A stretch of 64,000 nucleotides of DNA from Harenicola maris (GTDB lineage: Bacteria; Pseudomonadota; Alphaproteobacteria; Rhodobacterales; Rhodobacteraceae): assembly GCA_018524345.1 (NCBI GenBank), contig JADQAZ010000001.1, positions 1,178,001-1,242,000 of the forward strand, written 5' to 3'. Below, one piece after another: positions 43,657 to 53,100 of the stretch; within the stretch, counting starts at the first letter, position 1, and each line of letters starts with the position of its first letter. The position numbers and the translations under genes were made by a program. A model generated the notes under the pieces. The model did no database searches. It was not told the origin of the DNA and saw only the letters and a list, made by a program, of their open reading frames with translations.

Positions 43657-45468
43657 ATGGGACCTGATAATTTCGACAGATTTAAGAGCATATTCGGGGT
43701 TTTGGGCCTTATTGCAGCGGCGGGAATCGCCTCTGCGGAGCCGCAGCATGGAATCGCCATGTATGGCGAGCCTGCCCTTGGCGCCGATTTCACCCACCTG
43801 CCCTATGTGAACCCCGATGCGCCCAAGGGCGGCAAGATCGTTTTTGCCGAAACAGGGAGCTTTGACAGTTTGCATCCCTTTATCACCGCGGGCTCTGCGC
43901 CCTATGGCTGGCGTGTTTACGGGTTTGAAACCCTGATGTGGCGCAGCTGGGATGAGCCATTCACCCTCTATGGCGTTTTGGCCGAGAGCGTCGAGACCGG
44001 GCCGAACCGGGAGTGGGTGGAATATACCCTGCGGCCCGAGGCGAAGTTTTCCGATGGCTCGCCGGTGACGGTGGAGGATGTGCTGTGGTCCTATGAGACC
44101 CTCGGCACCCTTGGTCACGGGCGGTATCAGGGCAGTTGGGCCAAGGTGGCCAAGGCCGAGGCCGTGGGGGAGCGCACGGTGCGCTTTACCTTTAACACCG
44201 CCGATAACGAATTGGCCCTGTTGATGGGGATGCGGCCGATTTTGAAGAAAGCCTCGATGGAGGGGCGGCCCTTTGACGAGAGCACCATGGAGCCGCCGAT
44301 CGGCTCTGGCCCCTATGTGATCGGGGATTTCGAGGCTGGCCGTTTCGTCAGCCTTGTAAAGGACCCGGATTGGTGGGGGGCGGACCTGCCGTTCAACCGC
44401 GGGCAGCATAACTTGGACGAGATCCGCTATGAGTTCTTTGGCGACGGGGATGTGGCCTTTGAGGCCTTCCGCGCCGGTGAAGTGACATCGAACCGCGAGA
44501 ATAACGCGGCGAAGCTGCTGACGAATTACAACTTCCCTGCGGTGCAGAACGGCGATGTTGTGCTGTCGAAGATCCCGCATCAGCGGCCCTCTGGCATCCG
44601 CGGGTTTGTGATGAACACCCGCAAGGCGCAGTTTGACGACTGGCGCGTGCGCGATGCGCTGATCCATGCCTTTAACTTCGAGTTTATCAACGACAAGCTG
44701 AATGGCGGGACAGAGCCGCGGATTACCTCCTACTTCTCGAACTCGGTTCTGGGGATGGAGCCCGGTGCGGCGCAGGGGCGCGTGGCGGAATTGCTGGCGC
44801 CCTTTGCCGATGACCTGCCGCCCGGTGCGCTCGAGGGATACACCCTGCCCGCCAGTGACGGATCGGAAAGCAACCGGCGCAATATTCGCACCGCTTTGAA
44901 GATGCTGGAGGAGGCTGGCTGGACCATTCAGGACGGTGCCTTGCGCGATGCGGATGGCAAGGATTTCGAGTTGACGATCCTGATGCGGTCGGGGGCCAGT
45001 CAGGCCGATAACATCGCCCAGATCTATATCGAGGCGCTGAAGCGGCTGGGGATTTCGGCGGTGATCGATACGGTCGAGGCGGCGCAGTATAAGGAGCGCA
45101 CCGAGGATTACGATTTCGACATGGCCTATTATTCGCGCGGGGTGTCCCTGTCGCCGGGCAACGAGCAGTTGCTTTACTGGGGCAAGGACGGGGTGGAGAC
45201 GCCCGGGACGCGGAACTGGATGGGGATGGATGTGCCTGCGGTGGAGGCCATGATCGAGACCATGTTGACGGCGCAGTCGCAGGATGAGTTCCGCGCGGCT
45301 GTGAAGGCCTTGGACCGGGTCTTGACCTCGGGCCGCTATGTCATTCCGATCTGGCATTCGCCGGTGAGCACCATCGCGCATCGCAAGGAGCTTAAGTACC
45401 AGGAGCCGGTTGCGATGTATGGCGACTGGATCGGGTTTTCGCCTGATGTCTGGTGGTATGAGGAGTAG
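43657..45468 (+). CDS. Extracellular solute-binding protein, YejA/OppA-like
   Basis: A 603-residue periplasmic binding protein of the peptide/nickel (SBP_bac_5) family. A signal peptide ends near GIASAEPQHG, and the mature start HGIAMYGEPALGADFTHLPYVNPDAPKGG is close to YejA, the binding protein of the microcin C/peptide transporter YejABEF. The conserved TLRPEAKFSDGSPVTVEDVLWSYE stretch of the family is present around residue 125. No permease or ATPase genes follow in the window; the next gene is an unrelated minus-strand regulator, so it is an orphan here. ATG 43657 lies after GCCAAA without a strong ribosome site. Confidence 0.88.
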   Translation: MGPDNFDRFKSIFGVLGLIAAAGIASAEPQHGIAMYGEPALGADFTHLPYVNPDAPKGGKIVFAETGSFDSLHPFITAGSAPYGWRVYGFETLMWRSWDEPFTLYGVLAESVETGPNREWVEYTLRPEAKFSDGSPVTVEDVLWSYETLGTLGHGRYQGSWAKVAKAEAVGERTVRFTFNTADNELALLMGMRPILKKASMEGRPFDESTMEPPIGSGPYVIGDFEAGRFVSLVKDPDWWGADLPFNRGQHNLDEIRYEFFGDGDVAFEAFRAGEVTSNRENNAAKLLTNYNFPAVQNGDVVLSKIPHQRPSGIRGFVMNTRKAQFDDWRVRDALIHAFNFEFINDKLNGGTEPRITSYFSNSVLGMEPGAAQGRVAELLAPFADDLPPGALEGYTLPASDGSESNRRNIRTALKMLEEAGWTIQDGALRDADGKDFELTILMRSGASQADNIAQIYIEALKRLGISAVIDTVEAAQYKERTEDYDFDMAYYSRGVSLSPGNEQLLYWGKDGVETPGTRNWMGMDVPAVEAMIETMLTAQSQDEFRAAVKALDRVLTSGRYVIPIWHSPVSTIAHRKELKYQEPVAMYGDWIGFSPDVWWYEE

Positions 45469-45503
45469 GCTCGGTTTGAGGCCAATGGATGGAGGTCGGG
45501 GTT

Positions 45504-45562
45504 AGGGGGCGCTGCCCCCCGGCCTGCGGCCTTCCCCCCGGGATATTTGGACCAATAAGAAA
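45504..45562 (+). repeat. Intergenic repeat family, copy R3 (hairpin-hairpin-core form)
   Basis: The order is GGGGGC/GCCCCC hairpin (45505-45519), GGCC/GGCC hairpin (45521-45531), a CTTCCCCCC linker and the core GGATATTTGGACCAATAAGA (from 45541). Copy R4 at 58074-58134 has the same order. It lies 36 bases after the YejA-like stop. Confidence 0.82.
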
Positions 45563-45596
45563 CCCCGGGGGCGCGGCCTTCGGGGTTTTGTTTTTT
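45561..45596 (+). terminator. Terminator overlapping the end of repeat R3
   Basis: AACCCCG (45561-45567) pairs with CGGGGTT (45581-45587) followed by TTGTTTTTT. It would end the YejA-like transcript. A similar GGGGTTTTG stretch is repeated just after. Confidence 0.75.
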
Positions 45597-45621
45597 GGCG
45601 GGGTTTTGTTTTTGGGCTGGG

Positions 45622-46245
45622 TTAGTCTTGAGTGGTGACCCAGAGCAGGGTTGCGTCCTCTTGCGAGAGGGAGATCACGTTGTGGCCCATGGCGGCGTCG
45701 TAATAGGCGCTGTCTCCGCGGCGCAGGTCCTGCGGCTCGAACCCTTCGGTATAGAGGCGGACGATGCCGGTGAGGACGTAGAGGAACTCCTCGCCCGCGT
45801 GGCGGATCCAGCCGTCGAAATCATCCATGGAGCGGGCGCGGATGCGAGCCTGATAGGGGAGCATCTGTTTGCCCGGGAAGCCCTGTGACAGGAGCCGGTG
45901 TTCGTAGGTTGTGGTGACGAGGCCCTGCCCCTCTCCGTTCGGGGTGATGTCGAGGCGGGCGGCGCCGGAGCGGCTGTTGGTGGGGCGGAAGAGTTGCGGG
46001 ATCGGGATGTCGAGCCCGTGTGCCAGTTTGCGCACGGCGGCGAAGGTGGGCGACATTTGCCCGTTCTCGATTTTGGAGAGGGTGGAGCGGGCGAGGCCCG
46101 CGCGTTCGGCGGCCTGTGCCAGTGTCCAGCCCTGTGCCTGCCGCAAGGAGCGCACGCGGGCGCCGAGGTCTAGGGCCTCTGGCGGGGCGTCTGTTGTGCC
46201 ATCGCGCCGGGCGATGCGCAGCATGGAGTGTGGAGTCTCGGTCAT
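45622..46245 (-). CDS. XRE-family regulator with C-terminal cupin
   Basis: A 207-residue regulator: helix-turn-helix at about residues 25-80 (LGARVRSLRQAQGWTLAQAA then AGLARSTLSKIENGQMSP) and a cupin domain at about 120-200. Such XRE-cupin proteins usually sense a small ligand and control adjacent catabolic genes. It is divergent from the acyl-CoA ligase operon at 46310, its probable target, with 64 bases between starts. ATG 46245 lacks an obvious ribosome site; ATG 46263, six codons earlier, is the alternative. The frame further upstream overlaps the divergent ligase and is not used. Confidence 0.87.
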   Translation of the reverse strand: MTETPHSMLRIARRDGTTDAPPEALDLGARVRSLRQAQGWTLAQAAERAGLARSTLSKIENGQMSPTFAAVRKLAHGLDIPIPQLFRPTNSRSGAARLDITPNGEGQGLVTTTYEHRLLSQGFPGKQMLPYQARIRARSMDDFDGWIRHAGEEFLYVLTGIVRLYTEGFEPQDLRRGDSAYYDAAMGHNVISLSQEDATLLWVTTQD

Positions 46246-46309
46246 CGGTTTCGGATAGGGCATGCGCGGGCGCCTTGCAACCGGCGCGCGGCGGGCATAG
46301 CGTGTCGCC

Positions 46310-47836
46310 ATGCCCTCTGCCTCTGTTCTTTTGCGTTTCAATCTGGCCGAATATGTTCTGTCTGCCGGGGGGGAAACTGCGGAAAAGGCGGCGCTTGTGA
46401 TTGCGCGGCGCGGCGGGGCGGAGACATGGAGCTTTGGCGAGATTTCTGCCGCTGTGGCGGGGATTGGCGCGGGGTTGCAGGCCCTTGGCTTGCCGCAGGG
46501 CGCGCGGGTTTTGATGCGCCTTGGCAATGATGTGAGTTTTCCTTTGACCTATCTGGGGGCGATCTGGGGCGGGTTTGTGCCGGTACCGACCTCTGCCGCT
46601 TTGACCGCAACGGAGATCACGCCGATCTGTGCGCAGGCCGCGCCTGCGGTGATTGTGGCCAGTGAGGGGGTGGCCCTGCCGGAGGGTGCGCCCTGCCCTG
46701 TTGTGCGCGAGGCCGAGGTGATGGCCATGGCGCGGGGGGCCGGATGTGCCCCTGTTCGGGGCGATGCGGAGCGGGCGGGCTATATCGTTTTCACCTCTGG
46801 CACCTCGGGGCGCCCGCGCGGGATTGTTCATGCGCATCGGGCCATTCTGGCGCGGCGGATGATGGCCGAGGGGTGGTATGGCCTGCGCGGCGGGGACCGG
46901 ATGCTGCATGCGGGGGCCTTTAACTGGACCTATACCCTTGGCACCGGATTGATGGATCCTTGGACCCATGGGGCGACGGCGATTGTGCCGGCGGCAGGGA
47001 CCGCGCCGCAGGACCTGCCGGCTTTGATTGCGGGGCATGAGGCGACCCTGTTTGCCGCCGCGCCGGGGGTGTTTCGGCAGATATTGTCGCGGGCGGAGCC
47101 CCTGCCCGCCCCTGCCCTGCGCCATGCGCTTTCGGCCGGAGAGGCCCTGCCGGAGGCGGTGCGGGAGGGCTGGCGTGCGCGTTACGGGACCGAGGTTTAT
47201 GAGGCATTGGGGATGTCGGAGGTGTCGACCTTTGTCTCTGGCGCGCCCTCGCGGCCTGCGCCGCTTGGCGCTGTGGGATATGCGCAGGCGGGGCGGCGGA
47301 TTGCTGTGCTGGGGCCCGAGGGGGCGCAGGAGGGTGCGGCGACCGGCGTGTTGGCGGTGCACCGGAGCGATCCGGGGTTGATGCTGGGCTATCTGGATGA
47401 TCCGGCCGCGACGCGGGCGGCCTTTAAGGGCGATTGGTTTGTCACCGGCGATCATGTCAGCCGGGCGGAGGACGGGGCGATACGCTATCTCGGGCGCGGG
47501 GATGATATGCTGAATGCCGGTGGATACCGGCTCTCGCCGCTGGAGATCGAGGGGGCGATGATGCTGCACCCTGCCGTCACGGCCTGCGCCGCTGTGGCGC
47601 AGGAGGTGCGGCCGGGGGTGCAGATTATCGCCCTTGCCTATACCGCCGCGAAGCCCGTGGAGGAGGCCGCCTTGCGCGCCCATGCCGCGGGCCATCTGGC
47701 CGCCTATAAGGTGCCGCGTGCGTATTATCCCTTGCCCCTGCTGCCCATGGCTGGCAATGGCAAGATCAACCGTAAGGCGCTGCGCCTGTCTGGCGCCCTG
47801 CCCCTTGGAACAGACAAAGAAGGCCCGAACCCATGA
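46310..47836 (+). CDS. AMP-dependent acyl/aryl-CoA ligase (benzoate-CoA-ligase-like)
   Basis: A 508-residue adenylate-forming ligase. The P-loop-like motif YIVFTSGTSGRPRG is near residue 158, the YEALGMSEV core near 296, TGDH near 382 and the C-terminal catalytic lysine in GNGKINRKAL near 486. It activates a carboxylic acid as the acyl adenylate and transfers it to CoA. Overall form resembles benzoate-CoA ligase and related 4-hydroxybenzoate or 2-aminobenzoate ligases, but the substrate is not settled. ATG 46310 begins near the divergent XRE-cupin gene. The stop overlaps the DsbA-family gene start (ATGA). Confidence 0.87.
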   Translation: MPSASVLLRFNLAEYVLSAGGETAEKAALVIARRGGAETWSFGEISAAVAGIGAGLQALGLPQGARVLMRLGNDVSFPLTYLGAIWGGFVPVPTSAALTATEITPICAQAAPAVIVASEGVALPEGAPCPVVREAEVMAMARGAGCAPVRGDAERAGYIVFTSGTSGRPRGIVHAHRAILARRMMAEGWYGLRGGDRMLHAGAFNWTYTLGTGLMDPWTHGATAIVPAAGTAPQDLPALIAGHEATLFAAAPGVFRQILSRAEPLPAPALRHALSAGEALPEAVREGWRARYGTEVYEALGMSEVSTFVSGAPSRPAPLGAVGYAQAGRRIAVLGPEGAQEGAATGVLAVHRSDPGLMLGYLDDPAATRAAFKGDWFVTGDHVSRAEDGAIRYLGRGDDMLNAGGYRLSPLEIEGAMMLHPAVTACAAVAQEVRPGVQIIALAYTAAKPVEEAALRAHAAGHLAAYKVPRAYYPLPLLPMAGNGKINRKALRLSGALPLGTDKEGPNP

Positions 47837-48465
47837 TCAAGCTCGATATCCTGTCAGACCCGATTTGCCCCTGGTGCTTTATCGGCAAAACCCTGATGGA
47901 CAAGGCTTTTGCCGAGGTGGAGGACCATCCCTTTGTGGTAGAATGGCATCCCTTCCAGCTTAACCCCGATATGCCGCGCGGCGGCATGGACCGGCGCGAG
48001 TATCTGGAGACCAAATTCGGCGGCAAGGAGCAGGCGGTGAGCGTTTACGGGCGCATTCATGACGCCGGTGTTGCCGCAGGGATCGACATGGATTTTGGCG
48101 CGATCAAGCGCACGCCCAACACCCTTGATGCGCATCGTTTGATCCATTGGGCGGGGATCGAGGCCAAGCAGACGCCGGTGGTGGATGCCCTGTTCGATGC
48201 CTATTTCATGGAGGGGCGCGATATTGGCGATAAGGACGTTCTGGCCGATATTGCCGATAGTGCGGGCCTTGATGCGGCCGCCATTCGCCGCCTGCTCGAC
48301 GGGGACAGTGACACCGCCGATATCAGCGCGCGCGATGCCAATTCGCGGGCCAAGGGGGTGTCGGGTGTGCCGACCTTTATCATTGCCAATCAACATGTTG
48401 TCCCCGGTGCGCAGCAGCCCGAGCTGTGGCTGAAGCTGATCGACGAGATCAAGGAGCAGTTGTGA
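47833..48465 (+). CDS. DsbA-family oxidoreductase (FrnE-like)
   Basis: A 210-residue thioredoxin-fold protein of the DsbA/2-hydroxychromene-2-carboxylate isomerase group. The CPWC redox motif is at residues 12-15, right after the first strand, and the conserved cis-proline turn is in KGVSGVPTFIIANQHVVPG. It has no signal peptide, so it is cytoplasmic, as in FrnE proteins. It overlaps the ligase stop and the MFS gene start, forming a compact operon. A role in a disulfide or glutathione-linked step is likely; it is not a periplasmic folding catalyst. Confidence 0.88.
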   Translation: MIKLDILSDPICPWCFIGKTLMDKAFAEVEDHPFVVEWHPFQLNPDMPRGGMDRREYLETKFGGKEQAVSVYGRIHDAGVAAGIDMDFGAIKRTPNTLDAHRLIHWAGIEAKQTPVVDALFDAYFMEGRDIGDKDVLADIADSAGLDAAAIRRLLDGDSDTADISARDANSRAKGVSGVPTFIIANQHVVPGAQQPELWLKLIDEIKEQL

Positions 48466-49745
48466 ACCGGCCCGAGGGCGCGCCCGCCGGAACGGCGCGG
48501 GCCTCTGCCGTAGCGCCGGGGAATATGGGCGAGGGTCCGGTGCCTTGGGGCTTTATCGCGCTGATGGCCTATTTGACCTCGACGATTGCCCTTGGGATCG
48601 ATGCGATGATGGCCTCGCTGCCCGAGATCGGGGCGGATTTGATCCCCTCTGCCCCCGGGCAGGCGCAGCTTGTTTTCGGGGCGTTTTTCCTTGGCATCGG
48701 GGTGGGCACGTTTTTCGCAGGCCCCCTGTCGGACAGGTTCGGGCGCAGGCCGCTGGTTCTGGGCGGTTTGGTGATTTACGCCTTGGGGGCCTTTGTTGCC
48801 AGCCAAGCGCAGAGCCTTGAGTGGCTGCTTGTCGGGCGGGTTATTCAGGGGTTTGGCGCCGCGGCGCCGCGGGTTGTGACCATGGCGATCATCCGCGACA
48901 AATACGAGGGGGCGAGGCTGGCCTCGACCGTGTCGCTGGTGATGATGTTCTTTGTGCTGGTGCCCGGAGTAGCCCCTGCCATGGGGGCGATTGTTTCCGA
49001 TGCCTTTGGCTGGCGGGCGGTTTTTGTGGCCTTTATGCTCTTTGCCGCTGTGGGGATGATCTGGTTCTGGCTGGCGCAGCCCGAGACCCTGCGCGAGGAG
49101 AACAAGCATGCGCTGTCCCTGCGCGGCCTTGCGTCGAGCGTGCGGGAGGTGGCCTCTTATAAGCAGTCATGGCTGACGATCGGGTTGCTGACGCTGATCC
49201 TTGCACAGCTGTATGCGCTGTTGTCGTCGTTTCAGCCGGTGATGGACCAAGCCTTTGATCTGGATCGGCAATTTCCCTATATCTTTGGGGCGATCTCCCT
49301 CTTGGGCGGGGTGGCGAGCCTGATCAATTCGCGCATTGTGGCGCGTTTGGGGGCGGCGTTTGTGGCGCGGCGGTCGATGACCGCGACGGCTGTGATCACG
49401 CTTTGCGCGGCGCTTGCGATCTGGTTGATCCCGCTTGAGGAACAGCCGCATCTGGCGCTTGGGGTGTTCCTGCTCTGGACGGCCTCAGCCTTTGGGACAT
49501 TGGGGTTCATGGTGGGCAATTTGAACGCCCTTGCGATGCAGCCCCTTGGCCATGTGGCGGGGATGGCGGCGACGGTGATTTCTGCGGCGACGACCCTGTT
49601 GGCGGGTGCGATTTCGGTGCCGATTGCGCTGTCCTTTGATGGCACGCCGCGGCCTTTGCTTTTGGGCTGTGCTGTGTTGGCGATCTGCGTCTTTGGCCTG
49701 AGCCGCGTGCTGCCCACGGCGCGCCCGGCCGAGGAAAATGGATGA
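48462..49745 (+). CDS. MFS multidrug efflux transporter (Bcr/CflA type)
   Basis: A 427-residue major facilitator with 12 predicted helices. The family motif between helices 2 and 3 is GPLSDRFGRRPLVLGGL, and the drug/H+ antiporter stretch (LLVGRVIQGFGAAAPRVVTMAIIRD) follows helix 4. GTG 48462 overlaps the DsbA-family stop (GTGA), which supports this start over the longer in-frame ATG at 48426. It probably exports a small toxic compound by proton antiport; whether linked to the ligase substrate is unknown. Confidence 0.9.
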   Translation: MNRPEGAPAGTARASAVAPGNMGEGPVPWGFIALMAYLTSTIALGIDAMMASLPEIGADLIPSAPGQAQLVFGAFFLGIGVGTFFAGPLSDRFGRRPLVLGGLVIYALGAFVASQAQSLEWLLVGRVIQGFGAAAPRVVTMAIIRDKYEGARLASTVSLVMMFFVLVPGVAPAMGAIVSDAFGWRAVFVAFMLFAAVGMIWFWLAQPETLREENKHALSLRGLASSVREVASYKQSWLTIGLLTLILAQLYALLSSFQPVMDQAFDLDRQFPYIFGAISLLGGVASLINSRIVARLGAAFVARRSMTATAVITLCAALAIWLIPLEEQPHLALGVFLLWTASAFGTLGFMVGNLNALAMQPLGHVAGMAATVISAATTLLAGAISVPIALSFDGTPRPLLLGCAVLAICVFGLSRVLPTARPAEENG

Positions 49746-49748
49746 GAT

Positions 49749-50183
49749 TTGCGCAGTAGTGGCCTGACATTCCTTGTCTTTTTAGGGGTCGCCCTTTCGG
49801 CGACTGTGCTTTTGCTGCTGCCGGTGTTTCTGTATCTGGGCTATGCCTTTTACGAGAGTGACCAGATCGGGCGGCGCTCGCTTCTGAAGTATGTTTTCGT
49901 GCCGCATCAGCTGCGCTCTATCGAGCCGATTGCCCAATGTGCGCCCCTGACCTATCGGCGCGGGTTTCAGGAATGTGGCGGTATCTGCGGCGGGATTTGG
50001 GCTGTCAGCTTTGGCACCACGGCCAATCAGGCGGAACTGGAGGCGCATGTGGATCTGGGGCCGCTGACCGCGCCGGAATGGTCCGACGCGGTTCGTGTGA
50101 CGGTGCATTCCGGGCGGCCGGAGTATCCGGCGGGGTGCAGCACCGCCTACATCGAAATTTATGACGACTATTCAGTGGACTAG
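49749..50183 (+). CDS. Hypothetical protein with one membrane helix
   Basis: A 144-residue protein with an N-terminal membrane segment (about residues 6-32, FLVFLGVALSATVLLLLPVF) and a soluble part with four cysteines (CAPLTYRRGFQECGGIC and GCSTAY), suggesting an exported domain with disulfides. The start is TTG 49749, three bases after the MFS stop; the ATG at 49742 is out of frame and hits a stop. It is convergent with mfd and overlaps its end by four bases. I do not recognise a family. Confidence 0.65.
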   Translation: MRSSGLTFLVFLGVALSATVLLLLPVFLYLGYAFYESDQIGRRSLLKYVFVPHQLRSIEPIAQCAPLTYRRGFQECGGICGGIWAVSFGTTANQAELEAHVDLGPLTAPEWSDAVRVTVHSGRPEYPAGCSTAYIEIYDDYSVD

Positions 50184-53100
50184 GCGGGTTTCTTCGCCTT
50201 CTTTTTGACCTTGAGCGCCTGTTCCGCCAGATCGCGGGAGATGGCGAAGGCGCCTTTGATCTTGTCGGAGTTTTTCTCCCAGTCGCGGCGGATGACGATC
50301 TTGGTGCCGCGGATTTTGGCCAGCCCGTCCTGTGCCTGCACGAATTCGATGAGCCCCTCGGGGTTGGCGAATTTGTCGTTCCAGAACTGGATCGTCGCGC
50401 CCTTTGGCCCGCCGTCGAGCTTTGCGATGCCGGCCTTTTTGCACATGGCCTTGATCCGCACGATGAGCAGCAGGGTGTTGACCTCTTTCGGCAGCGGGCC
50501 GAAACGGTCGATCAGCTCGGCGGCGAAGCCCTCTAGTTCTACCTTCTTGGACAGGCCCGACAGGCGGCGATAGAGGCCGAGGCGCACATCAAGGTCTGGC
50601 ACGTAAGCCTCTGGGATCAATACAGGAACGCCGAGGTTGATCTGCGGCGCCCATTGGTCGTCATCGCCGGTCAGCCCCTCGAATTCGCCGGATTTGATCT
50701 TGGCGATCGCCTCTTCCAGCATGGATTGGTAAAGTTCGTAGCCGACCTCGCGGACATGGCCGGATTGCTCCTCGCCCACCAGATTGCCCGCGCCCCTGAT
50801 GTCGAGGTCTTGGGAGGCGAGCGTGAAGCCCGCGCCGAGGCTGTCGAGGGAGCCGAGGACGCGCAGGCGCTTTTCGGCGGTGTCGGTCAGCGGGCTTCGG
50901 GGTTTGGTGGTCAGATAGGCATAGGCGCGGGTTTTGGCACGGCCAACGCGGCCCCGGATCTGATAGAGCTGCGCCAGTCCGAACATATCGGCGCGGTGGA
51001 CGATCATGGTGTTGGCGGTGGGAATATCGAGGCCGGATTCCACGATGGTGGTGGCCAGCAGCACGTCATATTTGCCATCGTAGAAGGCGTTCATACGGTC
51101 ATCAAGCTCGCCCGCCGCCATTTGCCCGTGGGCGACGACATAGGAGACCTCTGGCACCTGCTCTTTGAGGAATTCCTCGATCTGCGGCAGGTCGGAGATG
51201 CGGGGCACGACGTAAAAGCTCTGCCCGCCGCGATAGCGTTCGCGCAAAAGGGCCTCGCGGATGGTGATCGTGTCGAATTCGGAGACATAGGTGCGGATCG
51301 CGAGACGGTCCACCGGCGGGGTGCCGATGATCGACAGGTCGCGCACGCCGGTGAGGGAAAGTTGCAGGGTGCGCGGGATCGGCGTGGCGGTGAGGGTCAG
51401 CACGTGGATGTCGCTGCGCATCTCCTTGAGGCGTTCTTTGTGGCCGACGCCGAAGTGCTGTTCCTCGTCGATGATCAGCAGGCCAAGGTTCTGGAACTTC
51501 ACGGTTTTCGCCAAGAGCGCATGGGTGCCGATGGCGATATCGACGGTGCCATCGGCGATGCCCTTGCGGGTTTCCGAGGCCTCCTTGGGCGTGACGAAAC
51601 GGGAGAGTTGGCGGACCTTGACCGGCAGGCCTCGGAACCGCTCGGCAAAGCTTTGGGCGTGTTGGCGGGCCAGCAGGGTTGTGGGGGCAATGACGGCGAC
51701 CTGCGTGCCCGACAGGGCGGCGACGAAGGCGGCGCGCATGGCGACCTCGGTTTTGCCAAAGCCGACATCGCCGCAGATCAGACGGTCCATCGGGCGGCCT
51801 GCGGCCATGTCCGACAGGGTGTCGTTGATCGCGCGCAGCTGATCGTCGGTTTCCTGATAGGGGAAGCGGGCGGAGAATTCGTCCCACATGCCGCCGGGAG
51901 GCTCGAGGATCGGGGCAGAGCGCAATTCGCGTTCGGCGGCGATGCGGATCAGTTTATCCGCGATCAGGCGGATGCGTTCCTTGAGCTTGGCCTTCTTGGC
52001 CTGCCATGCGCCGCCGCCGAGCTTGTCGAGCATGCCCTCGTCGCTGCCGTAGCGGCTGAGCAGTTCGATGTTTTCTACGGGCAGGTAGAGGCGGGCCTCC
52101 TCTGCGTATTCGAGGCAGATCATCTCGTGGGCGGCGCCCATAGCGGTGATGATCTCCAGCCCCATGTAGCGGCCAACGCCGTGATCCACATGGACGACCA
52201 GATCGCGGGGGGCGAGGCTTTGGGCCTCTGTCAGGAAGTTTTCGGCGCGGCGTTTGGCCTTGGGGCGGCGGATCAGGCGATCCCCCAGCACGTCCTGTTC
52301 GGAGATCACGGTGAGGGCGTGGCCCTCTGCCTTGCCCTCAAAGCCATGCTCCAGCGCCCAGACGATAAGGAAGACACCGCCCTGCCCCTCTGGCACGTCG
52401 CGCAGATCGGAGATTTCGGTGACACCGGAGAGCCCCTCATCGGCCATCAGGCCCTTGAGCCGCTCGCGCGCGCCGCCCGAATAGCTGGCCACGATGACCT
52501 GCGATGTGGCGCGTTTGGCGTTGATGTGATCGGCAAGTGCGGCAAAGAGGCTGACGGTTTCGACCTGCCGTTCGGGCGAGAAATTGCGGCCGATGCGCCC
52601 GCCTGCGTCCAGCGCCCCGGGCCCTGTGGCCTGCGGCAAGACGGCCAGCTGCACGCAGCGGTGCCCCTTGATCGCCCCCTGCCAAGCGGCATCGTCGAGG
52701 TAGAGGCCATGTGGCTCGGCCGGTTTGTAGACGCTGTCGATGCGGCCCTTGGCTGTCATCGCCTCTTTGCGGCTATCGTATTGATCGTCAATGGTTTCCC
52801 AGCGGGAGAGCCGCGCAGGGGTAAGCTGGTCGTCCAGCATGATGCTGGCGTCTGGCAAGTAGTCGAACAGGGTTTCGAGCTTTTCGTGGAAGAAGCTGAG
52901 CCAGTGTTCGATGCCCGCGTGTTTGCGCCCTGCGCTGACGGCCTCATAGAGCGGATCATCGGTGCCCGCCGCGCCGAATTCGATGCGATATGTCTGGCGA
53001 AAGCGAGTGATGGAGGGCTCATCAAGGATGACCTCTGACACCGGGGCGAGTTCGACGACCTGTAGTTTTTCGGTGGTGCGCTGTGTGACGGGATCAAAGC

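Noticed and set aside
50654-53038. 794-codon plus-strand frame across mfd
   Set aside because: Antisense shadow of mfd, which has complete helicase motifs on the other strand.
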